From assembly GCA_015258265.1 (NCBI GenBank), contig JABZIP010000005.1:1-64000 (forward strand): DNA of 64,000 nucleotides, in the 5' to 3' direction. Both the position numbers and the translations under genes were made by a program. Below the pieces are notes generated by a model. It ran no database searches. It saw only the letters and a list, made by a program, of their open reading frames with translations, and was not told the origin of the DNA. Shown here in pieces: positions 1 through 8,393 of the stretch. This DNA comes from Clostridiales bacterium (GTDB lineage: Bacteria; Bacillota; Clostridia; Peptostreptococcales; Anaerovoracaceae). Each line of letters opens with the position of its first letter. Position 1 is the stretch's first letter.

Positions 1-622
1 GATTATACCCCATTTTGTCGGCTTCCAATCCGTTTTTTGCTTTTTGATATGCGTCAAGTGCATCATTTACAGCTGTGTCTGCGTTGAGCGTTTCAAGTTT
101 TGATACTTTACCGACTCTAAATTTTAAATCCGCTTCTTGTTTCAGTTTAATTGCTCTTTCGTAATTTTCTTTTGCCGCTATCAGCTGCGCTTCCGTCTGC
201 TTATGTGTGTAGTATTTTTCGTACACTTCCCTTTTTAAGCTGTTCAATGCGGCTTCGTAGTTCTTTTTAGCTTGCTCCTTCGCAAAATCCACTCTAAGCT
301 CCGCAATCGGTTTTTGTGAAGTATCCGCCCAAGGATCTTCGCGAGCCGATTTGTTCAAATTGCTAAGGTTTTCAATATAACCTTTACTTACTGCAAGTTC
401 GCTCTCATAGACAAAGTTGGCACTTATCGCCTGCGGACTGTCCGCTTTCAACTGCTCGTATGCCTGCTCCAGAGTCATATTTACAGGTGGCAAAATTGCA
501 ATTTCTGTAATAGCTTCAGTTTCATCAACTTTTACAGGTTTAACATCATCTGCAAACACAAACGCTCCCTGTGATAAAAAAAGTGAAGCTGCAAGAGCTG
601 AAACCAATATTTCTTTTTTCAT
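1..622 (-). CDS. TolC-like outer membrane efflux family protein, partial (3' end beyond window)
   Basis: Only the first 207 residues are inside the window; the frame is open to base 1. The protein begins with a signal peptide (Lys-Lys, hydrophobic stretch, cleavage near VFADD at about residue 25). After the start MTLEQAYEQL the rest is alanine-rich, charged helix. The segment FRVGKVSKLETLNA near residue 175 matches the 'y.lGk.s.ldvl.a' hairpin signature of TolC/OEP family proteins. An ATG at 622 follows a GGAGG at 633-637. TolC proteins normally span outer membranes, so a secreted TolC-like protein in an apparently monoderm cell is notable; in Clostridia such proteins have unknown roles. It could also be another secreted coiled-coil protein. 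Confidence 0.6.
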   Translation of the reverse strand, partial: MKKEILVSALAASLFLSQGAFVFADDVKPVKVDETEAITEIAILPPVNMTLEQAYEQLKADSPQAISANFVYESELAVSKGYIENLSNLNKSAREDPWADTSQKPIAELRVDFAKEQAKKNYEAALNSLKREVYEKYYTHKQTEAQLIAAKENYERAIKLKQEADLKFRVGKVSKLETLNADTAVNDALDAYQKAKNGLEADKMGYN

Positions 623-707
623 TTTCTATTTCCTCCCAAACTTGTTTAATATCATTATATCTTAAATTTAATGCTTTTTTATAAATATATTATTAAAATT
701 TTTTTAA

Positions 708-1826
708 TTATGAATTACCCAGCCATTTTTTTATTCCCCTATAAGGCAACGCAATCACGATAGCCAAAATCAAAGCAACTATGAATACTATCAGGCTGTT
801 TAAAAGAAGCGTTTGCCACTTTTGAGCGGCAGATATTACATTCGCCGTTATACAAAACTGTATCACGAGCGGATATATCATATATAGCGTAACCGTATAT
901 TTTGAAAGGTCGCTCAGTATCTCGTTTTTATAATCTTTTAACTGAATTATTCTCATCTCCCCTGCAATTACGAATATCGTAATCCCAAAGATGTATATCA
1001 CGGGCGACAAATAATTTAAAAGCGAAAGATTCACAGGCGCACGAGTTCCTATCGAATTCCATTCCATCGTCCATATTAAACTATAATAAAAAACAACGAT
1101 GCTCACAAGCAAAAGCGTAACAGCTATAGCCTTTCCTTTAACCGCTTTCTTGATAGTATACCCCAAAAGATAGTATCCCAAAAATCCTAAAGGCAAAAAT
1201 ATATTACTCATGCTTATAATGCGGTTCAGCGTATAATTTTGAAAATCTCCGTCGTTTAAAACAACGATTACCGTAACCGCCACACAAAGAAATGTAAAAT
1301 AATTTATCTGCGCCTTGCTTGCATTTTTGATAAACACTCTCAAAAGCGGTGTTACGAGGTAAAGCCCAAGCAAGGTATACCAATACCAAAAATGTGGTTG
1401 TCCCAAAACAGTGCTTTCCAGCAGTCTATCGAGATCAAGTAAATTCCAAAATCCGAACGGTCCATGCGCCATGAGTCCTGCAAAGAATTTTTGCTCAAGT
1501 AAAGCATAAAAAAGCGACCACGACAAAAATACAAAAACCAGTCTTGGAATATGTCTTTTGAAAATATCGCTATCGCTTATGTCATTTTCGGGATCCAATA
1601 AATACGCTCCTCGCAGCATCACAAAAAGCGGTATCCCTACTCGTGATACCAAAGTAATTCCCGTAAGAATCTTTAAATTTGCATAACTCTCCGAATTTTG
1701 CGCCGGCAGATTTATTATATCCCACGCGAGCGCTGCAATTATTATCAAAAAAGACGCAAAAAGATGCAAAATCCCATAATTCATATTATCTTTAGCGTTA
1801 TTTTCAATTTTGCCGTTATTTTGCAT
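708..1826 (-). CDS. Acyltransferase-3 family integral membrane protein
   Basis: About 372 residues with roughly ten hydrophobic segments. The segments PLFVMLRGAYLL and HFWYWYTLLGLYLVTPLLR fit the acyltransferase-3 family, which moves acyl groups from inside the cell onto sugars or wall polymers. In this family the first membrane helix carries a conserved Arg and His about 11 residues apart. Here the matching helix (LHLFASFLIIIAALAW) has His in place of Arg and Ala in place of His, so activity is doubtful. The start at 1826 is preferred over 1835 because the AGGAG motif abuts the latter. The gene is divergent from cvpA and has no partner that names a substrate. Confidence 0.75.
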   Translation of the reverse strand: MQNNGKIENNAKDNMNYGILHLFASFLIIIAALAWDIINLPAQNSESYANLKILTGITLVSRVGIPLFVMLRGAYLLDPENDISDSDIFKRHIPRLVFVFLSWSLFYALLEQKFFAGLMAHGPFGFWNLLDLDRLLESTVLGQPHFWYWYTLLGLYLVTPLLRVFIKNASKAQINYFTFLCVAVTVIVVLNDGDFQNYTLNRIISMSNIFLPLGFLGYYLLGYTIKKAVKGKAIAVTLLLVSIVVFYYSLIWTMEWNSIGTRAPVNLSLLNYLSPVIYIFGITIFVIAGEMRIIQLKDYKNEILSDLSKYTVTLYMIYPLVIQFCITANVISAAQKWQTLLLNSLIVFIVALILAIVIALPYRGIKKWLGNS

Positions 1827-1854
1827 CGTGTTCATCTCCTAAACCAAAAGTTGT

Positions 1855-1884
1855 TTTACTTTTTTAGGTTGAATGTGTTATACT
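1855..1884 (+). promoter_or_regulatory. Candidate promoter for cvpA
   Basis: TTTACT (1855-1860) and TATACT (1879-1884) are separated by 18 bp and lie about 60 bp upstream of the CvpA start. The -10 is good, the -35 is moderate. Confidence 0.4.
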
Positions 1885-1942
1885 ATCTATGATATACACA
1901 TCAATTTGATTTTAGCTAATATAAAAACCGCAGGAGGTAATT

Positions 1943-2590
1943 ATGTTTTTTGATATATTCATCGCCGCCCTCATGCTGACTTCCATGATAATGGGGTATC
2001 GCATGGGCTTTATTGCAAGCCTTTTGAAGGCTTTCGGCTGGTTAATCGCACTTGTGATAAGCGTTTTTTTACACCCTATACTGGTCGTTTTCCTAAAAAA
2101 TACTTTGAACATCAATGTTATAATAGCAAATCATTTGAAAAATATGGTTGATAGCGGATTTGACATTGAAACATTCGGCCATTTATTCCCAAAACTTCTG
2201 CTAAGCGGATTTGACAATTTGGCTTCATCCGCTATCGACATATGGGCAATGGGCGTTGCAAACTTGATAGTAAACATTCTCTGCCTAATGATTGTAACAT
2301 TTTTAATCAAAGGTCTGTTCGCCCTTATTTCAAAAATAGCTTCTAAAAACGATGACGAAAATGTTATCGGGTTTATCAATAGTTTATTCGGCATGATATT
2401 TGGATTTGTTAAGGGTTTTCTTGTCGTTTCAATCATTCTTTGCCTGTTCTTGCCGTTTACCGCACTCGCAGGTCCAAAAATATCGGAAGCTGCGACAGAT
2501 CAACTCGACCGTTCTATAATAGCACGAGAACTTTACGACAACAACCTCACTATGGTCGTTTTTAAAAATTTTGAGAACGACACTAAATAA
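1943..2590 (+). CDS. cvpA: CvpA family membrane protein
   Basis: 215 residues. The opening FDIFIAALMLTSMIMGYRMG and four hydrophobic segments fit the CvpA (colicin V production) family; the 'G...G' pair in the first helix is the family hallmark. CvpA proteins sit in the inner membrane and are linked to envelope stress and toxin export, with no defined reaction. An AGGAGG motif precedes the ATG by 6 bases. The gene converges on the chromate transporter genes and overlaps the stop of the next one by 8 bases. Its likely terminator lies inside that convergent gene at 2737-2763. Confidence 0.85.
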   Translation: MFFDIFIAALMLTSMIMGYRMGFIASLLKAFGWLIALVISVFLHPILVVFLKNTLNINVIIANHLKNMVDSGFDIETFGHLFPKLLLSGFDNLASSAIDIWAMGVANLIVNILCLMIVTFLIKGLFALISKIASKNDDENVIGFINSLFGMIFGFVKGFLVVSIILCLFLPFTALAGPKISEAATDQLDRSIIARELYDNNLTMVVFKNFENDTK

Positions 2591-3188
2591 AGCTGATTGC
2601 CAATGCCGCAAATGCGACAGATAACATCAATTTTATAGGTGATACCTTGAATTTCAGTATCAAGACTATACATACCGCAAATACGACACATTCAGCTACA
2701 TTGAACGCATCTGCAATATTAAGTATACTTAGATTGAACGCTCCGCTTTGGAGCGTTTTTTTTATTTCATGTACTGCTTGCATATTAAACAAACTGCTCT
2801 TGCAAATCATCAATCCGGCAGCAGCCACGAGTCCTACCGTAGCAGGTCTTATTGCCGCAAGAATTGCTTCATAAACCTTGCTTTCCTTAAACTTTTCGAG
2901 CATTTCGCTTACTACAAGCACAATCATAAACGACGGACTGCAAACCCCAATCGTTGCGACAGCAGCTCCTAAAAATCCTGCCGCATTATAGCCTACATAT
3001 GTCGCCGCATTCACCGCAAGCGGTCCCGGTGTTATCTGCGACAATGCTACAAGATTGGAAAAATCCTGCATAGTCATATCGCTTATTTGCTGTGCAGCTT
3101 GAAATATGAACGGTAGCATGGCAAGTCCGCCACCAAATCCGAAAAGTCCTATTTTAAAAAAAGGATAAAACAACGAAATCAAATTCAT
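2583..3188 (-). CDS. Chromate transporter family protein, half-size subunit 2
   Basis: 201 residues. FGFGGGLAMLPF near the N-terminus and PGPLAVNAATYVGY at about residue 55 are the CHR family signatures. Half-length CHR proteins occur as adjacent pairs that together form one anion transporter; the substrate may be chromate or sulfate, but this is not shown by the sequence. The ATG overlaps the stop of the upstream partner by 4 bases (ATGA), so translation is probably coupled. An intrinsic terminator for the opposite strand lies inside this coding sequence. Confidence 0.88.
   Translation of the reverse strand: MNLISLFYPFFKIGLFGFGGGLAMLPFIFQAAQQISDMTMQDFSNLVALSQITPGPLAVNAATYVGYNAAGFLGAAVATIGVCSPSFMIVLVVSEMLEKFKESKVYEAILAAIRPATVGLVAAAGLMICKSSLFNMQAVHEIKKTLQSGAFNLSILNIADAFNVAECVVFAVCIVLILKFKVSPIKLMLSVAFAALAISFI
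2737..2763 (+). terminator. Intrinsic terminator for cvpA inside the convergent gene
   Basis: A perfect 8-bp stem (AACGCTCC/GGAGCGTT) with loop GCTTT is followed by a run of T on the plus strand. It is 147 bp past the cvpA stop and inside the opposing chromate transporter coding sequence. Confidence 0.8.
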
Positions 3189-3724
3189 GCGCTTTTCCCC
3201 TTGTACCTAAAAATCAATCCCAAGGCAATCGCAAGCAGCACAACAAAATATACCTGAAGATTAAAAACTGCAACCAGAACAAAACTTAGCAATGCTACGA
3301 ATACGCCAAAGAAATCATTGATTGTTTTTCTTGCTATACTTATTGCCGCCGTAACTATGAGTGCAGCAGCTACCAGCCTAAGCGCCTGCATTACAAAAAC
3401 CATATGCGCATTTCCCTGAAATTGTGAAACGACATAGCTAAGAGCAATTATTATCAAAAACGACGGTGTAACAACACCGAGCGTGGCAAGAAGTGCTCCT
3501 TTAAATTTGCCCAATTTGTAGCCTACATATGTTGCTATATTAACAGCTATTACACCTGGAAGCGACTGGCAAAGCGCTACTGCATCTACTATTTCTTCCT
3601 CGCTTATCCATTTTTTCTTTTTCGCAATTTCGTCGATTATCAGCGGTATCATCGCAATTCCGCCACCTATTGTAAACATTCCTATTTTTGCAAAACCTAT
3701 GTAAAGTTCAAATAATTGTTTCAT
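3185..3724 (-). CDS. Chromate transporter family protein, half-size subunit 1
   Basis: 179 residues with the CHR motifs TIGGGIAMIPLI at the N-terminus and PGVIAVNIATYVGY near residue 55. It is paralogous to the following gene and overlaps it by 4 bases, as expected for a two-subunit CHR transporter. The start is preceded by a GAGGTGAG motif. Whether this pair confers chromate efflux or imports another anion cannot be told from sequence. Confidence 0.88.
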   Translation of the reverse strand: MKQLFELYIGFAKIGMFTIGGGIAMIPLIIDEIAKKKKWISEEEIVDAVALCQSLPGVIAVNIATYVGYKLGKFKGALLATLGVVTPSFLIIIALSYVVSQFQGNAHMVFVMQALRLVAAALIVTAAISIARKTINDFFGVFVALLSFVLVAVFNLQVYFVVLLAIALGLIFRYKGKSA

Positions 3725-3740
3725 ATCTCACCTCGAAGGG

Positions 3741-4319
3741 TTAATGGAAAATCTTCAGAAAAATCGACTCGTCAAACAGCAGGAAATGTCCTAAAAACAT
3801 CACTGCCATATATGTAAACGCTTCAAATCTAGGCTTTCCGCCTTTGGGGAATCGCTTTTTGAAAATCAATTTGTATAATATGTATCCAATTAACGCACCT
3901 GCAGTATTCATAATCAAATCGTCTACATCGGTATACCGATCATTAAGCAGCTGGCTCAGTTCTATTACAAGTGAAAATCCCAGCCCTTCCAAAAACGCCC
4001 GAACAACTCCGATATCCTGCCTTTCTATGATAGACGCCAAAAATCCGAACGGCACAAACATAAGCACATTTGCGAAATAGCTTGGCATGTATATGTGCCT
4101 GCTGAACGGATGCACATTGAATGTAACAATATTCAGTACTACACCGTTTTCAAATCCTTCAAAAATCGTACCTATATCCGTTATGAAAAATACTGCTATT
4201 ATATACGCTGCAAATAAGAAACAACAAAGATGTGAAATATCGATGCTTTTCCCTTTGTTAAATTTGTAAAATGCACATAAGAAAAATATCAACGATGTAA
4301 ATATTTCATACTCTATCAT
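3741..4319 (-). CDS. VanZ-like family membrane protein
   Basis: 192 residues with five or six hydrophobic segments. NVLMFVPFGFL and the later LVIELSQLL with TDVDDLIMNTAGALIGY are the core motifs of the VanZ-like family. VanZ itself gives low-level teicoplanin resistance; most family members have unknown function, so resistance is not claimed. The start at 4319 is preferred: it follows GGAGAAAAG at good distance and overlaps the upstream stop as ATGA. A longer start at 4349 would overlap the upstream gene by 34 bases. Confidence 0.85.
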   Translation of the reverse strand: MIEYEIFTSLIFFLCAFYKFNKGKSIDISHLCCFLFAAYIIAVFFITDIGTIFEGFENGVVLNIVTFNVHPFSRHIYMPSYFANVLMFVPFGFLASIIERQDIGVVRAFLEGLGFSLVIELSQLLNDRYTDVDDLIMNTAGALIGYILYKLIFKKRFPKGGKPRFEAFTYMAVMFLGHFLLFDESIFLKIFH

Positions 4320-5440
4320 TTCTTTTCTCCATGGAATTGGTAATAACAAACTTCGATATCGCCGTTATATAGCTTCCTTCGCCTGTTTGCCTGTCGCTTA
4401 AATACGGCTTTTTCCATGTCCTTATCGGCTGTTATTATAAAAAACGACCATGTAGGATTGTCTTTTGCGATTTTTGCAAGTCCTCGATTAAATTCAGTAA
4501 TAACCTTTTGATCGCCTATTCTGCTGCCATATGGTGGATTTGCAATTACTATGCCCTGCTCACCCTCAAGCCGCAAATTTCTGATGTCCTTTTGAATAAA
4601 CTCAATATCTTCGTCAACACCTGCTTGCATAGCATTTTCAGTTGCGGCTTCTACGCACGCAGCGTCGATATCGTACGCTTTGATTACAAAATTTGCATCT
4701 TTTATTGCTTCATATGCCTTTTTTCGTTCTTCTTTCCAGATTTCCTGCGGTATAATGCCCCATTCCTCGATCAAAAACTTTCTATTTATTCCGGGCGCAA
4801 TATTCCTTGCAAGCATCGCCGCTTCTATCGCTATCGTGCCGCTTCCGCAGCAAGGATCCACCAAAATTCTGCCTTCTTTCCAAAAAGACAAACTTACAAG
4901 TGCAGCCGCCATTGTTTCCTTGATTGGAGCCGCTACCGCATTTTTTCTATAACCTCTTTTGTGAAGCCCGACACCGCTTGTGTCGAGCGTTACCGTTACT
5001 ACATCTTTCAATATGCTTACTTTGAGCGGATAGCTTGCACCGCTTTTCGCAAAACGTTTACAGGAATAGATTTTTCCAAGCCTTTCTATTACAGCTTTCT
5101 CGGCTACGCTTTGACAAGCTCTGATGCTTCCCAGCTTTGAGCGAACCGCCGAACAATTCATTACAAAATTGCCGTCTTTGGGTATCCATTTTTCCCATTC
5201 GATTGCCTTTACGCCTTGGAACAAATCCTCGAACTCGTATGCTGTAAATTCTGCCAGTTTTATCAAAACCCTATCTGCACACCGTAAATGAATATTAGAA
5301 ATAACTACGCCACGCTCATCCGCCTCATATACTATTTTTCCGTCTGTAACCTGTAATATTTTAAATCCGAGCGCTTCAACTTCGCGCTTTACAACAGCTT
5401 CCAGTCCAAATGTTGTAGTTGCTATAAGATTCAACAACAT
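4316..5440 (-). CDS. THUMP-domain class I RNA methyltransferase (RlmL/YpsC type)
   Basis: 374 residues. The N-terminal part (about 1-160) fits the ferredoxin-like plus THUMP RNA-binding region, beginning with LIATTTFGLEAVVKREVEAL. The C-terminal part has the methyltransferase motifs VDPCCGSGTIAIEAA (SAM binding) and IANPPYG (N6/N2 amino methyl transfer). This layout matches YpsC, the Firmicute relative of the 23S rRNA m2G2445 methyltransferase RlmL. GGAGG at 5445-5449 sets the start. It lies after the mreB terminator and heads the vanZ/chromate transporter set. Confidence 0.88.
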   Translation of the reverse strand: MLLNLIATTTFGLEAVVKREVEALGFKILQVTDGKIVYEADERGVVISNIHLRCADRVLIKLAEFTAYEFEDLFQGVKAIEWEKWIPKDGNFVMNCSAVRSKLGSIRACQSVAEKAVIERLGKIYSCKRFAKSGASYPLKVSILKDVVTVTLDTSGVGLHKRGYRKNAVAAPIKETMAAALVSLSFWKEGRILVDPCCGSGTIAIEAAMLARNIAPGINRKFLIEEWGIIPQEIWKEERKKAYEAIKDANFVIKAYDIDAACVEAATENAMQAGVDEDIEFIQKDIRNLRLEGEQGIVIANPPYGSRIGDQKVITEFNRGLAKIAKDNPTWSFFIITADKDMEKAVFKRQANRRRKLYNGDIEVCYYQFHGEKK

Positions 5441-5449
5441 ATATCCTCC

Positions 5450-5480
5450 AAAAAAAATGGGTTCTCAAAAGAACCCATTT
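5450..5480 (-). terminator. Intrinsic terminator after mreB/mbl
   Basis: On the minus strand AAATGGGTTCT pairs with AGAACCCATTT around the loop TTTG and is followed by eight T. It closes the long minus-strand run that ends with the MreB-like gene. Confidence 0.9.
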
Positions 5481-5496
5481 GCAAATTCCACAAAAA

Positions 5497-6519
5497 TTAT
5501 AATCTGTTAGTTCTACGATTTAATCTGTTGTTTTCCATAAAATCAATAGAGTTCAGTGCTTCTCCTGTTCCGATTGCTACGCACGATTTTGGATTTTCGG
5601 CGATGATTACATCTATCCCTGTCCTATCTGCGATTCTTTTATCTATGCCGTAGAGAAGTGCGCCACCACCTGTAATCACTATGCCTGAATTACTTATATC
5701 CGCTGCAAGCTCAGGCGGAGTGTCTTCGAGTACCGAATGTACCGCTTCCGAAATTATCTGTAAAGGCTCTTCCAGAGCTTCCATCATTTCTTCGGAAGAT
5801 ACTTCTATAGATTTCGGTAGTCCGCTCACAAGATCTCGCCCTCTGCAAACCATAGAAACAGGCTCATCACGCTTGTATGCCGTTCCTATATTCATCTTCA
5901 TTTCTTCAGCAGTCCTCTCACCTATATACAAATTGTGAGTCTTGCGCATATATTTGATTATGGCCTCGTCGAACTTGTCGCCTGCCATTTTTACGGACGC
6001 ATTCGCAACAATTCCTCCAAGTGAAATCACTGCTACATCGGTAGTACCGCCGCCTATATCTATTACCATTACGCCGTCCGGCTTTGCTATATCAAGACCT
6101 GCACCTATTGCTGCCGCAAGCGGTTCTTCCATTAAAAATACGGACTTGCCGCCTGCTTCTATTGCAGCCTCTCTTACCGCACGCTTTTCTACTTCCGTAA
6201 CTCCGCTAGGTACACAAACCATAATTCTAGGCTTGAAAAATTTGCTTGCTCCGCAAGTTTTCTTGATAAAATACTTCAGCATTCTTTCTGTTACATCGTA
6301 ATCGGAAATCACGCCGTCCTTTAGCGGTTTGAGCGCAACAATATTCGCAGGAGTTCTACCCAGCATCTGCCTCGCCTGCTCTCCGACCTCGAGTATCTCG
6401 TTTGTATCGCTGTTTATCGCCACTACCGACGGTTCGTTTAAAACTATTCCTTTTCCTTTAATATAGACAAGTACATTGGCTGTACCCAAATCTATACCGA
6501 CTTCTGCTGAAAATCCCAA
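5497..6519 (-). CDS. mreB: Rod shape-determining protein, MreB/Mbl family
   Basis: 340 residues, the usual length. GIDLGTANVLVYIKGKGIVL, IDIGGGTTDVAVIS and the late ITGGGALL are the phosphate-1, phosphate-2 and adenosine motifs of bacterial actins. These proteins form membrane-bound filaments that guide the elongation cell-wall machinery. No mreC or mreD is adjacent, which suggests an Mbl-like paralogue; MreB and Mbl cannot be separated safely by reading. It follows a bactofilin gene by 28 bases, so two cytoskeletal proteins are co-transcribed. Confidence 0.93.
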   Translation of the reverse strand: MGFSAEVGIDLGTANVLVYIKGKGIVLNEPSVVAINSDTNEILEVGEQARQMLGRTPANIVALKPLKDGVISDYDVTERMLKYFIKKTCGASKFFKPRIMVCVPSGVTEVEKRAVREAAIEAGGKSVFLMEEPLAAAIGAGLDIAKPDGVMVIDIGGGTTDVAVISLGGIVANASVKMAGDKFDEAIIKYMRKTHNLYIGERTAEEMKMNIGTAYKRDEPVSMVCRGRDLVSGLPKSIEVSSEEMMEALEEPLQIISEAVHSVLEDTPPELAADISNSGIVITGGGALLYGIDKRIADRTGIDVIIAENPKSCVAIGTGEALNSIDFMENNRLNRRTNRL

Positions 6520-6547
6520 TTTGTTTCTCCTATCTTAGTGTTAATTA

Positions 6548-7363
6548 CTAATTGCCTGCCAACTTTCCAAAAATGTTGTCTTCTTCGTTCTTTGAAAAAT
6601 TCGTATTAATGTATCCCTGCATTCTAGCTCCGTATTGAACATAAAAATTGGATACTGTAATGTTTCCTACAACAACCGAGTTTGATAAAAATTCGCCGTT
6701 TCCGCCGATGTTTACCTCACCCTTAATCTTTCCGTCCACTCTCGTGTTCTGAGCTTCTATATCGCCTAAAAGCAATGTATCTTTATCCATCAAAAGCGCA
6801 CCCTTGGAAAGGATATTTCCCTTTATTTGAGCTCCTTCGAGAAGCACATCGGTGGCTTCAATATTCCCTTGCACACAACCGGATACGCCGACATTCTTCG
6901 TGGTTTCGATTCTACCCTTTACATTTCCGTTCAGCTCTATATTTTCAAAGGATTTAATATTTCCGTCAATCACGGTGTTCTTTGTAATAATCGTCGTTCC
7001 CACTTCATCTTGGTCGTATCTGCCATCGTCAGCCACGCTGCCATATGGGCCTATATCGCTGCTATAATCCTTACCAAGCCTGCCATCCATAGACGATCCC
7101 GCTTTGGAGGTTTCTCTATAATTAGGTTTTTCGTAAAAAGCCTCCTCCTCGACAGTATCGGACGCACCCGTGAACGTTTCCGCTGTCTTTACAGGCTGGA
7201 AAGTCTGACTGAAATTTTGATTAAGTCTATCTCCCGCAGCTTGTTCCTCCGCAGCTTCATTTGCACCGTTTTCGACAGAAAATCCATCCGCCTTATTCGA
7301 ATCTTTGGAGTCGACGCCGAATATTTCTCGCATCGCTTGGCTGAAATTTGTCTTATTACTCAT
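6548..7363 (-). CDS. Bactofilin family polymer-forming cytoskeletal protein
   Basis: 271 residues. Residues 1-120 are polar, low in hydrophobics and probably disordered. Residues 122-265 hold the beta-helix repeat typical of bactofilins (DUF583), with repeated short stretches such as VIDGNIKSFENIELNGNVKG and similar GNI/GxI turns. Bactofilins self-assemble without nucleotide and often position wall enzymes. It sits between a membrane-anchored deacetylase-like protein and the MreB/Mbl gene, so a role in placing cell-wall proteins is a reasonable inference. The N-terminal extension is longer than usual. Confidence 0.88.
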   Translation of the reverse strand: MSNKTNFSQAMREIFGVDSKDSNKADGFSVENGANEAAEEQAAGDRLNQNFSQTFQPVKTAETFTGASDTVEEEAFYEKPNYRETSKAGSSMDGRLGKDYSSDIGPYGSVADDGRYDQDEVGTTIITKNTVIDGNIKSFENIELNGNVKGRIETTKNVGVSGCVQGNIEATDVLLEGAQIKGNILSKGALLMDKDTLLLGDIEAQNTRVDGKIKGEVNIGGNGEFLSNSVVVGNITVSNFYVQYGARMQGYINTNFSKNEEDNIFGKLAGN

Positions 7364-7382
7364 AAATAGCCTCCGTTATTTG

Positions 7383-8324
7383 TTAAAATACTATCGGTTT
7401 CACGCTGCTGGAAAGCGGCATGAACTCAAATCCTTCATTTTTATAAAATTTTATTACTCTTCTAAGTGCTTCGCACGTATTTACATTACCGTTATCGTGC
7501 ATAAGCAGTATGTACCTATCCGTTCCCGGCTTGATATTTGTTGCATTTGCAACAAGAGCATCTAAATCTCTGACTCTTCCCGTTCCTTCTGCGCACAGGT
7601 TCCAATCAAAGTACACCATGTTTCGCCTGGTAACCTCGTCCACAAACTCCTGCGTCCGTGAACCTATATAAGCATTTTTGCTTCCGCCGGAAAATCTTAC
7701 TATGTCAGGTCTTACTCCTGTGATATACTCGATGCGGATAGCACTCTGATCCAAATCTCTGCCGTAATCCTGCGGTGTTGCGTATACCTCCGAAAGCGGA
7801 GCTGTACTCGATGTGAGTATGCCTATTGCATTTCCGTTATCAAAAGCCTCTTTAATAATTTCGTACGAGCTTTTTTCCTCGTTTGTATTAAAGAAAAATG
7901 TCGCTCTTACAGAATTCTCATGCAATATTTCAATAATTTTTTCGGTATTTTTGGATGCTCCGTCCTCAAATGTGAGATACACAACTTTTTTAGGTTCAGC
8001 ATAATATTCCTTGCTACCTAAATCTTCGCTATGTATTTGAGGCTTTGGCTCTTGTGGTTTTGGACTTTCGGCTTCGGCTGCCTGCTGCCCTTGCAATTCT
8101 TTCTTTTTGCTCTCGGCTTTTGCTGCGAGCTTACCTATCTCATCGCCACTTATAAATTGTTCCTCACCTGCTTCGATGCTTGGCGTATTTCCATGATTCT
8201 CAATCTTTTTGTTATCAAAATAAGCCTTAATCGCAAAACCTGAAAAAAACAACGCCGACAAAAATATCAAAGCCAATATGAACATTATCAGCTTTTTGTA
8301 AAAGTCTACGCTAAACTCTTTCAT
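7383..8324 (-). CDS. NodB-fold polysaccharide deacetylase-like membrane protein, probable pseudoenzyme
   Basis: 313 residues: short cytoplasmic start, one membrane helix (12-34), a charged linker to about 110, then a NodB fold to the end. Core motifs can be followed in order: YLTFEDGAS (117-125), RFSGGSKN (210-217), FDWN (239-242), ILLMHDN (272-278). However the catalytic Asp of TFDDG is Glu120, and the H-x3-H metal pair is replaced by Leu170 and Thr174 in GILTSST. Active relatives de-N-acetylate peptidoglycan or chitin oligomers using that metal. I infer a binding or scaffold role outside the membrane. It lies directly upstream of bactofilin and MreB/Mbl. Confidence 0.82.
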   Translation of the reverse strand: MKEFSVDFYKKLIMFILALIFLSALFFSGFAIKAYFDNKKIENHGNTPSIEAGEEQFISGDEIGKLAAKAESKKKELQGQQAAEAESPKPQEPKPQIHSEDLGSKEYYAEPKKVVYLTFEDGASKNTEKIIEILHENSVRATFFFNTNEEKSSYEIIKEAFDNGNAIGILTSSTAPLSEVYATPQDYGRDLDQSAIRIEYITGVRPDIVRFSGGSKNAYIGSRTQEFVDEVTRRNMVYFDWNLCAEGTGRVRDLDALVANATNIKPGTDRYILLMHDNGNVNTCEALRRVIKFYKNEGFEFMPLSSSVKPIVF

Positions 8325-8393
8325 CTAAAATGTAATTTCTCCTTTGAAAACATACAGCTTAAGTTTAACATAAAGCAATTATAAATGCAACAC

